The translations under genes and the position numbers were made by a program. 64,000 nt of DNA, taken from positions 5,407,349-5,471,348 of the forward strand of contig JAVLUZ010000141.1 in the NCBI GenBank assembly GCA_036768485.1, read 5' to 3'. The stretch is from Mermis nigrescens. Taxonomy: Eukaryota; Nematoda; Enoplea; Mermithida; Mermithidae. Under the pieces are notes generated by a model, which was given only the letters and a program-made list of their open reading frames with translations, was not told the DNA's origin and ran no database searches. Positions 10,911-23,700 of this stretch are shown here, in pieces. Position 1 is the stretch's first letter. Each line of letters starts with the position of its first letter.

Positions 10911-11459
10911 ATAAACAAAGAGCAACAACTTTATTCAGCTAATGTTGAAAACCAACAATATCGATCGTTCATTGCGACTGAACATATATGTATGTATCTT
11001 TTAGGTGCAAACCGCCTTTATAGTCCTTGCGCAGGTTATTGATATTACACATTGTCTTATCACAGTAATTTATAGTTCAAATTACATTGCATTGACGTCA
11101 TTTTATTAAATTTACTTTGATATTTTCCTTTTTTTAATTTGACCAAATTTGTATTGTTTTAATTCTGTATCTGTCGCAATAGACTATTTTCATTTTTTCT
11201 ATTTTCATTTATATATGAGGCTCGTAACCATTTTTCTACAAAATTAAATTGCACACTTGCAAGTATGTTTAGAAATGATGGCAGTTGTAAGCTAGGAGCT
11301 GGTATTTTTGAGCATGGCCATTGTGGTAACCTGTGGATAAAAAACCCAAAAAACCCAAAACCCAATGATTTTTTGCACCCAAAAAACAAAAAAAAGCCAG
11401 ATTCAAAAAACCCAGCTTTGCCAATTCTGGCCTTCACATTGGTGCTAGGGATGATCTAA

Positions 11460-11908
11460 GCATACATTCCCATAGGGGGTGAGGAGAATTACCCCCACCT
11501 CAGGGTCTGAGACTTGAATCACTGTCAGACGATTTTGAGCTATCAAACATTTTCTGCATGATTTTTGGGTACAAAAGCAGCGAAGGTATTAAAATTTTTC
11601 GGCGCTTCGCGCCGACTAGTGCATTTCTGTTTTGTTTACCCATAAAATACCTAGAATGAACTGAAAATGATCTTAAAAGTCAAAATTTTCGATGAATTCT
11701 TATATTTTTACTCACAAGAGTGACGAAACCAGTCAGAATGGGCCAAAAAGTAGTTAAAAATGCAGTTTTTCACATTAAAACATGCTATATATGATGTTTT
11801 AGCCATTTTTAATATTTGGTCTGCAAAAAAAGGCTAGACTCTAAATTTAGTGGTCCTAAATTTTGGGATTTCACCCTTCCCTGAACTTTCGACCTTCGGG
11901 AAACTATG
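11460..11908 (+). repeat. dispersed repeat R3, divergent copy
   Basis: Starts near CATAGGGGGTGAGG, has GATTTTGAGC and GCATGATTTTT in the first third, the GGCGCTTCGCGCC palindrome at 11601-11613, and ends with TTGGGATTTCACCCTTCCCTG. This subtype matches 18114-18527 better than 31488-31906. Confidence 0.6.
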
Positions 11909-12810
11909 GATCTAAGCCTGAGTCAAATTGGGAAAAAATTGCTCCGCTCGCTCCGCAATTTTCGCCCCATCTTTTGGCTTAGGCTAATCCTCAGCACCAA
12001 TCTGAAGCCTGAAACAGCACAAAACAGCAATTTTTTGGGTTTCTAATCATCAGGGGGCACTTATTCTGAGATGTGGACGAAATAAACGTTTCCCTTTTTA
12101 CTTCGTTTCAGTCACACGAATCTACTGAAAAAATCCGAGGACTGCCTTATTCGTTTTCGACTTGACTTAAATCAAACCAGTTAAGTGGCAGCTTTCACCC
12201 GGATGCTACTTGCTGTATACGAACTTATAACGTGGCTATCTTAATACATATGTGAACTAGCTTCACCATTGCCAAAGTTACTTTCAAATTCTGGAAAAGG
12301 TATGCTTATACCCCAATTTGAAAAACTAAGAATTACTGAACGTACTCTAATGCTGTAAACGCTAAAAAAGATGGAAAAAATTCGACGGGTGTTAAAGTGC
12401 ACAAGTGCCAGTCCATTGTTGTCTTGATTGATTGTCCGGATTTTACATAATTGTCCTGATCTTTTCATTGTCCGGATTTTACCCATTCGTCCAGAGTCCG
12501 GTTCCGGATTTACCCACATCCAACTTTGCAAAGCCTGCCTTGGCTGCTCTCGACTCTATTCTCCGGATCTAATATACAGTAGACAAAGTTTTGCTGAAAT
12601 TAGCTAGGCTTAATTACTTTCATTTCAAACGATCCAGCTACCTATCTATACATTTAACCAGAAAAATTGTGCACAAAAGTGCATTTTAGAAATACTAAAA
12701 TAACAAGATTTGGTGTCATAATCTATTTGCCGGTCGCCTCTTATCATTTATGCACTGTTCAAGATTGGACGCTTGTGCAATCAATCATCCGAAAATTGAT
12801 AGCTATATGC
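11909..12810. other. spacer with minisatellite relative
   Basis: No gene. A segment near 12160-12255 (GTGGCTATCTTAATA) recurs near 38500-38590. At 12420-12530 the minus strand resembles the 80-bp minisatellite unit of 8640-8968. Confidence 0.4.
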
Positions 12811-12812
12811 TA

Positions 12813-13050
12813 GTCTGTTCCATTCCAAACGGCCTATTTTTCGATGGAGTCTTATTAATGTAATAGATTTTCAATGCACTAATGACATCTTCATTATGCT
12901 CTCGTACCAGCTCGTTGCTTTAAACTCTTCTTATTGCTTTGCTTAACATGTGACGCATTAAAAAGACTGCCGCAATAACATAACCCGTGAAATATTCTGC
13001 TACAGTAATAAGCTGTAAAGCAAAAATAGGCCGTTCGGAATGGAACAAAC
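12813..13050. mobile_element. TA-flanked miniature element R9, copy 1
   Basis: 238 bp with inverted ends GTCTGTTCCATTCCAAACGG and the matching GGCCGTTCGGAATGGAAC, flanked by TA at 12811-12812 and 13051-13052. The second copy is 43561-43810. The TA duplication fits the Tc1/mariner group. Non-coding. Confidence 0.8.
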
Positions 13051-13600
13051 TAAAGACGTTAACTGAAAACACTTTATATATGTAGGTATGCTTTCTGATT
13101 GCTTATACTTGCCATGCCGCTGTAGATGCCAATTGTCTGTCACATAACCTTCCGGTTTTTTCAACGGATTCTTGCCGACACCGGCTTTAGTATGTAAATA
13201 TGAATCAATTTAACGCAGGACAGAAAATGCCGGATTATGTACATCTAAAAATAGTTGTAAAAAAATCAAACTAGTCGATTCTTTAGACCAAAATCGGGTG
13301 TTACAGTCATTGGGACAGTTGGCTTGGCTCGCGAACGAATGCACAGGTTAAAAAACGGACAACACTGGATGGCTTTTAATTATAACTGCAGCTATGAATG
13401 TAGAGGGTCAGATGCACAGCAAGGCCGATCTATGGGGGATCAGCCGATCTGTGGAGGGAGTCGAAAATTGAACTTTTTTTGGCAAAAATGACCTCAAAAA
13501 CTAGTATAACATACTAATGTGGCGGTTGTAGCTAGTAGGCGCCTACCATAGATTATATGGAACAACTTATAGGTGCCAAGTTAATAAATCAGTGCACCTA
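13051..13600. other. spacer, no gene seen
   Basis: AT-rich sequence with a small GC-rich patch (CGATCTATGGGGGATC) near 13425. It may be the edge of the Tc1-like remnant that follows, but no inverted end was matched. Confidence 0.35.
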
Positions 13601-13679
13601 AACAGCTTTTAAACGATCTGAGTACGAAAACAAATCTCGCCGATTTTGGACTTTTCAAAATGTTTCCAGCAAAGGTCTG

Positions 13680-13955
13680 TATCAATATCGATCAGATCCG
13701 ATTTCGACAATCATTTGGGCCTCGACTTTATCTTTTAGAATGGCTCCAATGTTTCCGGCGGTTGAATTAGGGTATTTCCGTCCAGCCTGATATGTTCATA
13801 TGTATCGTTACTTCCAGATTCGACAAGACATATTGTCGCGTTAGCTCGCATGCAAGGCGCCTTTTCTTGAACAAAAACAGTCTCACTAACGATCAAACCA
13901 ATTTTCGAGTCCAAAATAAAACTTGATTCACATTCATATAAAACATTGCGCAAAA
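13680..13955 (-). pseudogene. Tc1/mariner-type transposase fragment
   Basis: On the minus strand a frame reads VFVQEKAPCMRANA, then about 25 residues later GNTLIQPPETLEPF. After a one-base frame change it reads AILKDKVEAQ. This matches the family order (Q)DxAPCHxA, GNSPDLNPIENLW, xxLKxKVE around the second catalytic Asp and the third acidic residue. The Asp before APC appears as Glu and the Asp-Leu-Asn core is altered, so it is dead. The N-terminal DNA-binding domain and terminal repeats were not found. Confidence 0.6.
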
Positions 13956-14443
13956 AAATGAAAACCGATTAATTTAACATTGGTTAATTTCGTTTTGAAT
14001 TCTCCATAATAAATCTATACACGGTTTATTGCCTCCCTCCACAAATCGCCTCACTTGAACCCCCCCCCCAACTCGCCCCCAATGGTACCGCGGTCGCAAC
14101 ATGTATGTACCAACAAGAGTGCTGTATATAGTACGAAAAACTGTGAAACAGATGTTTTATCTCTCTGACATAGTGTCACAATATTAACTAATTATTATTA
14201 ATAATAATAACAGTTGTAATATAATATGTACCCATATAATATAGTACAGCAGAATCGCAACAGTAAAAAATAAAATTACAGGCAAATTAATAATTCGGGA
14301 TTCACTCAACAAACATTCTATAGGAAAAGGGCATCTAACATATTTTTTGAGAATATTGATCTAAGCCGAAATTGACGGCTGCGTGCTGTTTTCAACGACC
14401 AAATTTAATTTGTGCTACTACTTTAATAATTAACCGACCAGGT
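13956..14443. other. 3' flank of WDR83
   Basis: Non-coding sequence downstream of the WDR83 stop (gene on the minus strand). It includes a C-rich run near 14058-14080 and AT-rich triplets near 14190-14215. A minus-strand AATAAA overlaps the stop codon (14443-14448) and another lies at 14025-14030; neither can be chosen as the poly(A) signal from sequence alone. Confidence 0.4.
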
Positions 14444-14702
14444 TTATTCGTCTTCTTCACATTTCCAAACATAAACTTTGTCCATAACGGCAGCGAGAAT
14501 GCATTGCTCAGTTGGGTGAGTGGATAACGAATGAACGGGGCAATTTGGCAGGATTCCAGGTTGTTGTATTACGGCACAAATTTTGCCCTCTACTAAATCC
14601 CAAATGTAAACTTTTCCATCTTCCGAACCGCTTATCACTTGACTGTCCGTCGATAATAAGCAACTATCGATTTTATACTCGAGATTTTTATGGCCAGTGA
14701 AG
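14444..14702 (-). CDS. WDR83: WDR83 exon 6, terminal
   Basis: Residues 220-305 with TAA at 14446-14444, after acceptor GAGCAG. Contains FTGHKNLEYKIDSC, the WD strand VYIWDLVEGK, HPTEQCILAA and the last strand VYVWKCEEDE. Acceptor choice is set by human GEYKGHKN, which needs the C directly after CAG. Intron 5 before it is about 6.3 kb and is the main repeat sink of the gene. Confidence 0.93.
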
Positions 14703-17700
14703 CTGCTCGTGAAGTAAAATTTAAAATTACGTAAGCGATACAGATATAAACATGACACGGATTAAGGAAATCTGATATTATTCAGCAACATACTCGTAAA
14801 ATGAAATTGTGCACTTAGGTACGATTTAGGCTCAAACAAAGCACGTACTACATATTTGCAATATAATATGCATAACAGATCGATCACCTAATTATTTATA
14901 CATAACTTTATTTCATAGACATGCGCTCACATGCACACTGGGGGGAACAGCCCACTATCAGTCCGTTTGCGAAGTATACCCTCTCGGGCCATTTTCGAAC
15001 CAAAACGTATCGCTCGAACCATGAAAAAGCGCCAAACGATGTCTAACAGTATAATTTCAAGCAAGCACGTATGCATATTTTTAGAGCAGCAGGTTATTCA
15101 GTTCGCTCATTCAGGCACATTTCTTGTACTGTTACGTATACTTCATGATCAAAGTAGCCCAAAAAACGAATTTTTCGCCATCAAATTTTACTCATTTCGT
15201 AGTCAATTAAACCACAACCAGACATGTTTTATAGGCTCTAAATATAACCAATCTCCATAAAAATTACACAGTATTACACAATGAGCGAGGATGGTGAATG
15301 AAACGTTATTCCATGGTGCCGCACTAAATGCCTTGCGATGTGATACTTTTTCAAAGTTTTGTCTGATAGTTATAGGTACCAGTGACCAGACATGCACATA
15401 GGGGGATGTGGGCATACGTGGGAAGCAAGAAAACTCTGGGGGGTCGATGGCATACCTGGGTAATGGCTGACGATTCGCCCCATCCAACTTCCAGCCAAAA
15501 GGGTGGGTGGGTCCCTCCCTAGACCCTGAAAAATGTGGGTCTGTCCCTGAAAAAAGGTGGGTCTGATCCATACATGATCTTGGAGGTTTGGAGGGGGGTT
15601 TTCACCCCTCGCAGAATCATTTTTCACCCTCCGCAAAAAATTTTCCACCACCACCCCAGAATTGGCGATTTTTCAAAAGTTTCATAAACTTACCTGAAAA
15701 TTGGTAGAAAAAGTGTCTTTTTAAGGGTTTTTGGCCATCTATTTGCTCAAAATCGCCGAATTTTCGGCGCTTCGCGCCATATATTCATGTTTTAAGCGAT
15801 ATATTGATCAATTTACTCGACTTTTTTCGAAATTTTTTCATGATTTTATGCTCTAGAAGGATAGAGTATCGTCAGAAACGCCAAAAAACGATGTTTTTAA
15901 CGCATACCGGCCATTTTTGGGCCCAAAAAAGGCACTTCAGGTTTTCAACCCCCCCCAGAATTCCCATGCTGTGCATGTATGGTCTGATCTGAAAAAAGGT
16001 GGGTCCGTGCCTGAAAAAGGTGGGTCGTTCAGCTTAATCAGTGGGTCAGTCACTGAAAAAAGGTGGGTCCATCCATGAAAAAGGTGTCGAACAGTTTAAA
16101 AAGATGGTTCCTGTGCATGTTTTGCAAACTGATCATGATATACTGTATCTAGCATTTCCTTAAATTATCTCCAAAAGTTTTCTCCCTGTACAAAACATAG
16201 CCCCGTCCAAATTACCCCTTCACCCCGTCCAACTTTTAGTTCGGCCTGTCCTGGTGATGGGCCGATATGGGGCATTGCCCAGGTGTGGTCGATGGGTAAA
16301 ATTGCCAAAAATATTACTAAAAATAGAATTCTGGGGGTCTACATTAATCTGGGGGTTTTCAGCTTCTGGGGGTACAAACCTGCCTCCAACGCACACGTAT
16401 AATTCTGAGGGTGCCTACCATCCACAACTGAAAAAGTGGGAATTTTTCGGGAAAATAAGGCAAAACGAAGATCAAAATAAGTGAAAATTTTTCAGCAAAA
16501 GTGCTTGAAAATGATAAACAGTGGATTAACTCAGTTTTTACGCTATTTTAGCATTCGTACCTGTTTGTGAGGACACGTTAGCTCAGAAAGATCTATGTGT
16601 GACCCCAAGATAACCATGCTATGCTTCTATACTAAAGACCGCAAATGGGCGTGGGGGTTTGGAGGTTTACAACCCCCCCCCCAGAATACGGTAGACTCCC
16701 AAAAATCGATAGACCCTAGAATTGAATTTTTGGCATGTTTTTTGGATTTTTGCAAGTTTTGCAACATTCAGATTATACATGTGAGAGGGGGATACATAAG
16801 GGATCCACCACCCAAAGTTACTTGTCCCCCTATGTTTCCAAAGCCAGAAAATTTTGTGATCCCTCCCTCGATTTTTGAAAAAAATTGATTTTTTTACCAT
16901 TTCTAGGTGATTTTTTGGCCGTTTTTGGTCAAAAATTGGCGGTCATTTATCCCCCTTCCCTAAAAATGGCCGGGGAACGCCACTCAAAATTTCGAGCTGT
17001 TACATGTATGAACTAGACCCCACAGAATTCGGTCGCTGCCCTTGTATGCTGATGACTATTCATTTGACGAAGAATCATATTTTTGATTCACTTAAGGAAA
17101 TTTCGAAATTAAAAAAAATAATGAATAGCACGCATATCATTAGCAAGCCTATTATTCGCCAACTATACTGAAGAGAGAACTTCTGTTGCCAGAACGCTAT
17201 TGTCTGAATCGAATTAAGTTTCGATAACAATTGAATTTTAAGGAATTTGTAGACATGATACTAGATAGAAGTGTTTGAAAAATGACCCTCTATACAGGCC
17301 CGTATCCAGGATCCGGCCAAGAAGGGGGGCGGACCCAACATAAATTGATCTATATCTCAGAAAATTCGTCGGGATAGCTCGCAAAAACAGCGTTTCGACG
17401 TTTTTCGACATGCTCTATCCATTAATATCATGAAATTCGAACTTGTTTGAAAAGAATTTTTCACTCAAAGAGCTGCATAAAAAGTATCATTTTTGGTCGC
17501 GCTTGGTCCAAAATTATGGAAAATACTCCACATTCGGCGCGAAGCGCCGAAAATCTGAAGATTTGTCGACGAAGACGGGCGATCTTTTAATCTTTCCGTG
17601 CATTATCTTACCTTTCAAAATTTTTGTTTGTCTAAGGGGGCGGCACCCCCCATGCCACCAAATCCAGAAAATTTTTGACCCCCCCCCCGATTTTTTTTAA

Positions 17701-20700
17701 AAATGAAATTTTTTGACCATTTCTAGATGTTTTTTGCCCATTTTTGGCCGAAAATTGGAGGTCAATTACCCCCTTTCCCTAAAAATGACCGGGGACCCCA
17801 ACCGAAATTTCAAGCCGTTTCATGTGTGACAAAGACCCAGGAAATTTACATTTTTTAAAATTTATATTTTTAAATATATTTTCGAATATTTAGGTTGTTA
17901 TTATATTTAAATTAAATTATATTTAAAATATCTACATTTATAATAATAATAATAAAATCAATATAATCCAGAAATTCAGAAAACTGAATCAGTGCGAAGC
18001 ACCACAACATTTCGTCATTCTTATGTAGCTACCGCCTTACAACATAATTTGGAATTGCCAAGCTGTGTCGAAACAATTTTCGCATTCTTAGCATGATATA
18101 AATTTTTATCAGGCAAATGGTACCATAGTTCCCCAAGGTCGAAAGCTCAGGGGGGGGTAAAATCTCGAAATTCGGGGCCTGTAAATTTAGAGTTCGAGTC
18201 TTTTTTGCAGATCAAATATGAAAAATGATTAAATCATATATGAAATGCTTTTTAATGTAAAAACTGCATTGTCTAGTACTTTTTATCCAATTCCAACTCG
18301 TTTCTTAACTTTTTCAGTGAGAAATATAAAAATTTATTAAAAAAACTTCGACTTTTCAGATCATTCTGATTTCATTCTAAGTATTTTATGGGTAAACAGA
18401 ACAAAAATATACAATTATTTTAACACATTTGCTATTTTCGTCTCCAAAAATCATGTAGAAAATTTTTGATAGGTTAGAATCGAATGACAGTGACTCGAGT
18501 CTTGGACCCTGAGGTAGGGGTAATAATCAGTGATCGACCGGGCTAAAAAAACCATACCGGACCCGGGCCCGGGATGCTCAAGGATATACGTGTGTGGATT
18601 ATATACCTAACATAGGTATTTATCAAGGTCTGACGTTTATATGTTTACGTAAGCCTATATATGAGGACAAATAGTATAAACATCAATAAAAAATATATAT
18701 GTACTAAGTTCAAACAGATATAGTAAGACGAAAAATACATACATTCAAAATTTTAAATTAAATATAAGTTAATGATTCAAGATAGGTTATGACAACAAGA
18801 TATTATCATAATGATAAGATAATGCTTCATTATAGAAGAGTTTGCCATTATGTATGTATATATTTCTAAAATTAAATTTAGCTTAGCTTTTATTATAGAA
18901 GAGTTTGCCATTTATGTATATATTTTTTAAATTAAATTTAGCTTAGCTATACGTCAGGTGATCGATCGATGCTGGGGATTCCAACCATTGCTCATCATCC
19001 ATGACCTCGACAGCAGCTTGTAGAATAATTAAATCTATTTTTCTTAAGCAGCATTTTCGACACAAACAAACAGCTTCGGTTTCCACAGTCCTCAAAGTAG
19101 TTATAAAAAATTTTGGGCGCTTTGCGCCAAATCATTTCTCAGTAAAAATTTATTTTATTCTATGTGCTTGATTAAAAAGAATCTAGCAACTTAATTCTAG
19201 TGATTCTAGTGTTCTTTGCAGGGACATTTCGAAATTTCAAGCGCTCTGTTTTATGTTACATTATCATAAAAAGGCAACATAAATATTTTGCATTCATTAA
19301 ATCAGCTGATTCCTGCTGCATCCCATAATTTCGGCTTGAAATCCTAACGAATTATAGATCCACTGACTACCGCGGTAAGCAGAGTTCTGGAAGAAACTTG
19401 CAATATATCTTTTAGGGCAAGGAGAGTGAGAATATGGCTAGCTAGAAAATTGAATAATATATGTCCTAAAATAATTTTAGTTTGTACTTTTGTGTGACAG
19501 AAATCTTGAGAATTATAATTAATCTTAAATCTTAGCTGATTCCTGCTGCAGTTCCGGGACTGGATGGGAAGTTTTCTGGTTATAAACCTTTGCAGTGCCA
19601 CCACCTGCTACATATGCCGCAACGATCGATCACTATTCATGCTGCACATTATTTAATTCTATAAATACATATCAGACTCTTAGCTGGACTGCACTGCAGT
19701 AATTCATGGTGAAATGACGCATAAAAACACAGAAATACTGAAATAAAAAGTAAATGTGAACTCGATATATAGAGCTAGGAGGATATTACGATGATCAGAT
19801 GTGTACAGGAAGGCCCAAAGTAGTTCGAACTATCAATTTTGATCCATTTTCAGAGACAAATGTTGCTAACGTGATCGTACCATTCGATCACAAATAACTT
19901 CTAAAAGTTTTAAAACTCTGTTTTTAATTAGGCCCAAGCCCGTGGCTTTTTCAGCCGGGCCCGGGCCCCGGCCCGAGCCGAGCCTGCCCTGACCGGCTGG
20001 GCCCGATCCGGACCCGGGTACCCGGTCGATCACTATTAATAATACCCCTTACCCTCCCCTATAGGAATGAATAAGTGGTACCTGCTTGTATTACTAAATT
20101 ATTTTGAAGCATTTGAATATTCGAGTCGATTTAAGCATTCAAACAAAAGTTTTTGCATTTCAGAACCTAATTTTCGCCAGTAGGAACATATAAGAGTATG
20201 CACTTAAGTTTGATTCTCATATTGAGCACGAGCATTTTTCTTGCATTCTTTTATTTGTCCAGAAGTGACCGACAGTACCTTACCATTTTACTAACATGAT
20301 CTGGGGATTAGGTGGTTTTCGTTCCCACCCCCAAATTGGCGATTTTTCAAAAGTTTCCAAATTTTCCCGAAAACTTTATAGAAAAGGTGCTGTTTTAAGC
20401 GTTTTTAGCAATCTATTTGCTGAAAAGTGCCAAATTTTCGTTTTTCTACTATATTTTGTCCGATTTGGTCGATTTTTTAATTTACGATATTTTAGACACG
20501 TATCCGTCTTTTTTGAGCCCAAAAATGCATTGAAATCCCCCCAGAATTCCCGTGCTGTGCATGTCAGCTTTTTACCTTCCATTTTTTCATAATTTAAGAA
20601 AAGAACTACCCCCTCTCACTCCGACTACGTCCGTATAACCTGGGGTAAAAAAGGGTTTGCAGGTAGATTTGGTTAAATGTACTTCCGGATCTGACTAAGG

Positions 20701-23700
20701 TTGAAAATTAGCGAAGATGCATAGATATAAAATATTTGAGCTTACATAATACTAATTAGCATGCTCGCTAGGTATTCTGCGTCTTCGTAAAGTTCTATGT
20801 ATACAGCGATAAAATTGTTAAGGGATAAGAAGTGGCGTTCTACAAATTTGAAAAAACGAGTAAATGGAAAAAAACATTAGAAAACTTATTGAAACTTTAA
20901 CCTCCTAGGATACAATCATTCTTTGAAGAACGAAACGTGAAAATAGTTAACTCAAATAATTATTCACTCGTTCAATAACTCGCCGGTGTCCTTGTCAAGC
21001 AATCTTATGACAGAATCTAGCGTCGACACTAATAAACATTGACCGTCCTTTGTAAAATTCACTGATGTTACGGACTCTAAGAAAAACATGCCATCAAAAT
21101 TCGAATAATACAGAAAACGCTTCATGAAAATTAGACCAATAAGCAAAAAGATGGAGAATTATAGTCGAACCCCATTAATAAACACTCTAAAGGGGCCAAG
21201 AGGCACCGTGTTTACTAACAGAGTGTGCTTACCAACATAGTTGAAGATTATTTACTTCTGCATGTCACATAGCGCTTTTATTGTCCAAAAGTACTATAAT
21301 ATGGCTGAATATTATTTTAGCAAATAAAAATGCTCCGATGGGACAAAAAAGACGAATATACTTGGGACTGTGGATTACTAAGGATGTTAAAGGGGGCCTA
21401 GAAAAAAAACTACCTATGTATATGCCTATAGTCGCAAAATTCGTTAAAAATCTGACTTTCTCTTTACATTAATGTCCTGGCTACAAAACTGAGACGGTTA
21501 AAAAGTTCTTCAGATTTGTTTTGCAAAAATTACAGCCTTTAGAAAAATACGGGCGTGCTAAGGTCTGTTTCAAAATTCTTGAGACTTTTTACAGTAAGGT
21601 GATCCGAAAGCAGTAAAAATTGAGCCAATCAGCGTAAAGGCTTTTTTTCGGTTGGCTATCGTCTATTGCACGTTATTTGGCTCTTGGCACTCTGGGTCAG
21701 GTGAGAGCGTTACCAGCAGCCTCGCGCAAGAAAAACACCTATAACATGCGCGGAGTCGAAGTCCGTATTTCTCGCTGTGAAGTGAGTGGTAATACCGATT
21801 GGCGGCGGCGAAGTTTAAAATGTTACATAGCACATTGTACTATTAGCGAATCAGTTGATGCGAGAGGCAGTTACTGAGAAAATGCTCTTTGCCGATTGGT
21901 CGAATTGTTAACACTTTCGAATACCATACTGTAAAAAATTTCAAGAATTTTGAAACAGACTATACGTGATGAGACAGTAATTTGTATTCAATGGGTAAAA
22001 TTTTGAAAAAGCTGACAGGGATACAGGTAAAAGATATTTACTGCGCACTGCGTTGCTTTAATTAATGTTTAAAGAATGCAATTCTAGCTGATTAGAGTTA
22101 TTCTTATATTAGAAGCAAGAAATATATCCGAATTTTCGATAGAAAATGCATAAAATTACCTAAATTATTCCAAAAAGTCTTTCTGCATTGCAAATAAATG
22201 ACTCAAAAAAACATTTGCATGCGCTTCAAAATATTTGTCTCGTAAACAACACGTAAATAATAGTAAAACAAAGTCATGAAGTAACGTATAATATACACAG
22301 TTTTCCGAGCAGCTAAAAAATTGAAGCCCGGAATTGCAATTTTAAAAAGCGCAAACCTACTTCCTATAAAATCAACGTACATCTGTCCTTCTCTTAGGTC
22401 GTACCTCCGCACTTTCCCATCAGCTGATCCGGTCATTATTGCAACATCATTTACGCAAATGCAAGTTACGCTATCAGTCGCTTCATCGAAAACCTTTGGA
22501 CACACGGAAAAATTTTGAGCATTTCAAGATATGTTTGCATCAATAACAATATAAAGCGTATTAAATTAAAATAAATGAACATTGCCATTAAATGACTACA
22601 TTAAATACACGAATCGAACCAACAGAAATTGACTAGAAAAAGCACACTGATATACGAAAGATGCTTAAGAACAAACATTGGTTATGCAACTTAAAACATG
22701 TTAACGCACATATCGTTTAGAACGGAATGTTTCAGTGAAGCCATTCTACAAATCAATAACTTTTAGAAACTACAATATTCAAAAACATGTAGGACCTTCC
22801 AAAATTGAAGAAGCCATTTCAGAATAGTTTTTCACATCGCTTAGTTTCGCTTCAGCTTTCGATGAGATGCAAACTAGTTTAAAAGATCAGGAAATGGACC
22901 GAAAGCAGGTAAATATCTGACGCTTTACGTTAGAGAACAAATCAAGAGAAAAAGCGCATTTCACGATTTAAAAAAACTTCAGATAAATATTGTTCGTAAT
23001 AGCATCTTAAGTTTTGCATTGTAAAAGCGGTTTTACGCTATCAGTCGCTTCATCGAAACCCTTTGGACACACGGAAAAATTTTGAGCATTTCAAGATATG
23101 TATGCATCAATAACAATATAAGGCTACCTTAAGTCATTTGCTTCGGCATTAAAAAGTCATTTTTATTTCAGGGATTTTCCCACTCCCCGGCAAGAATTTT
23201 ATGAGACGATTCAGCCTTTGTTAGCTGTGTTTCTTACAATTAAGCAATGATCAGTTAAAAATACGGATTCATAACAAGCAGCAACCTAAAAATATGAAAA
23301 AAGTTCAGACTCTTTCTGTTGAACAACTAGCCCCTGAATAGTTTTTGCCCCTGCTCACTATTATACGCCAGTAGAAAGGGGTGAGAGACACACCTGGGCG
23401 TGGGGGGTTTGGGGGTATGCACCCCCAGAAACCAAAATACCCCCCCAGAAATCAAAATACCCCCCCCAGAATTCAATTTTTGAAAATTTTTTTCTTTTTT
23501 TCGCAATTTTTTGATGCCAATGGATAGTGCTTGATGAGAAATATCGAAAAATGGTGTTTTTATTGCCATACCACCATTTTTAAGGCCATTTTTTGACCTT
23601 CAAAAAAATCTTGCACCCCCCCAGAATTTTCTTGCTGCCCACGTATGGAGAGAGATGGAAGTTTACCCTTCCCTAAAATTTTAAAAATTTGGTCATCTAT

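Larger units (their letters stand above)
9387..11417. mobile_element. composite foldback element with LINE insertions
   Basis: Outer arms 9387-9717 and 11222-11417 are inverted copies: both hold GGTTACGAGCCT next to a fifteen-base run TAAATTGCACACTTG or its complement, and end in GGCTGGGTTTTTTGAATCTG. Inner arms 10214-10600 and 10606-10981 are also inverted, meeting at CAGGGATGGAAAAACCC near 10615. Each arm is interrupted: the left by a LINE fragment ending in (ATT)n near 10208 and by 10270-10410, the right by a LINE 3' end at 10778-10910. CAGGGATG-like termini suggest a hAT origin. No transposase is visible. Confidence 0.65.

Noticed and set aside
14443..14448. AATAAA overlapping the WDR83 stop codon as the poly(A) signal
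   Set aside because: It would leave almost no 3' untranslated region. It may be coincidental in the codons GAA TAA A.
15203..15654. Two overlapping ~100-120 codon minus-strand frames in WDR83 intron 5
   Set aside because: They run into the R4 and GGTGGGTC repeats and show no domain.
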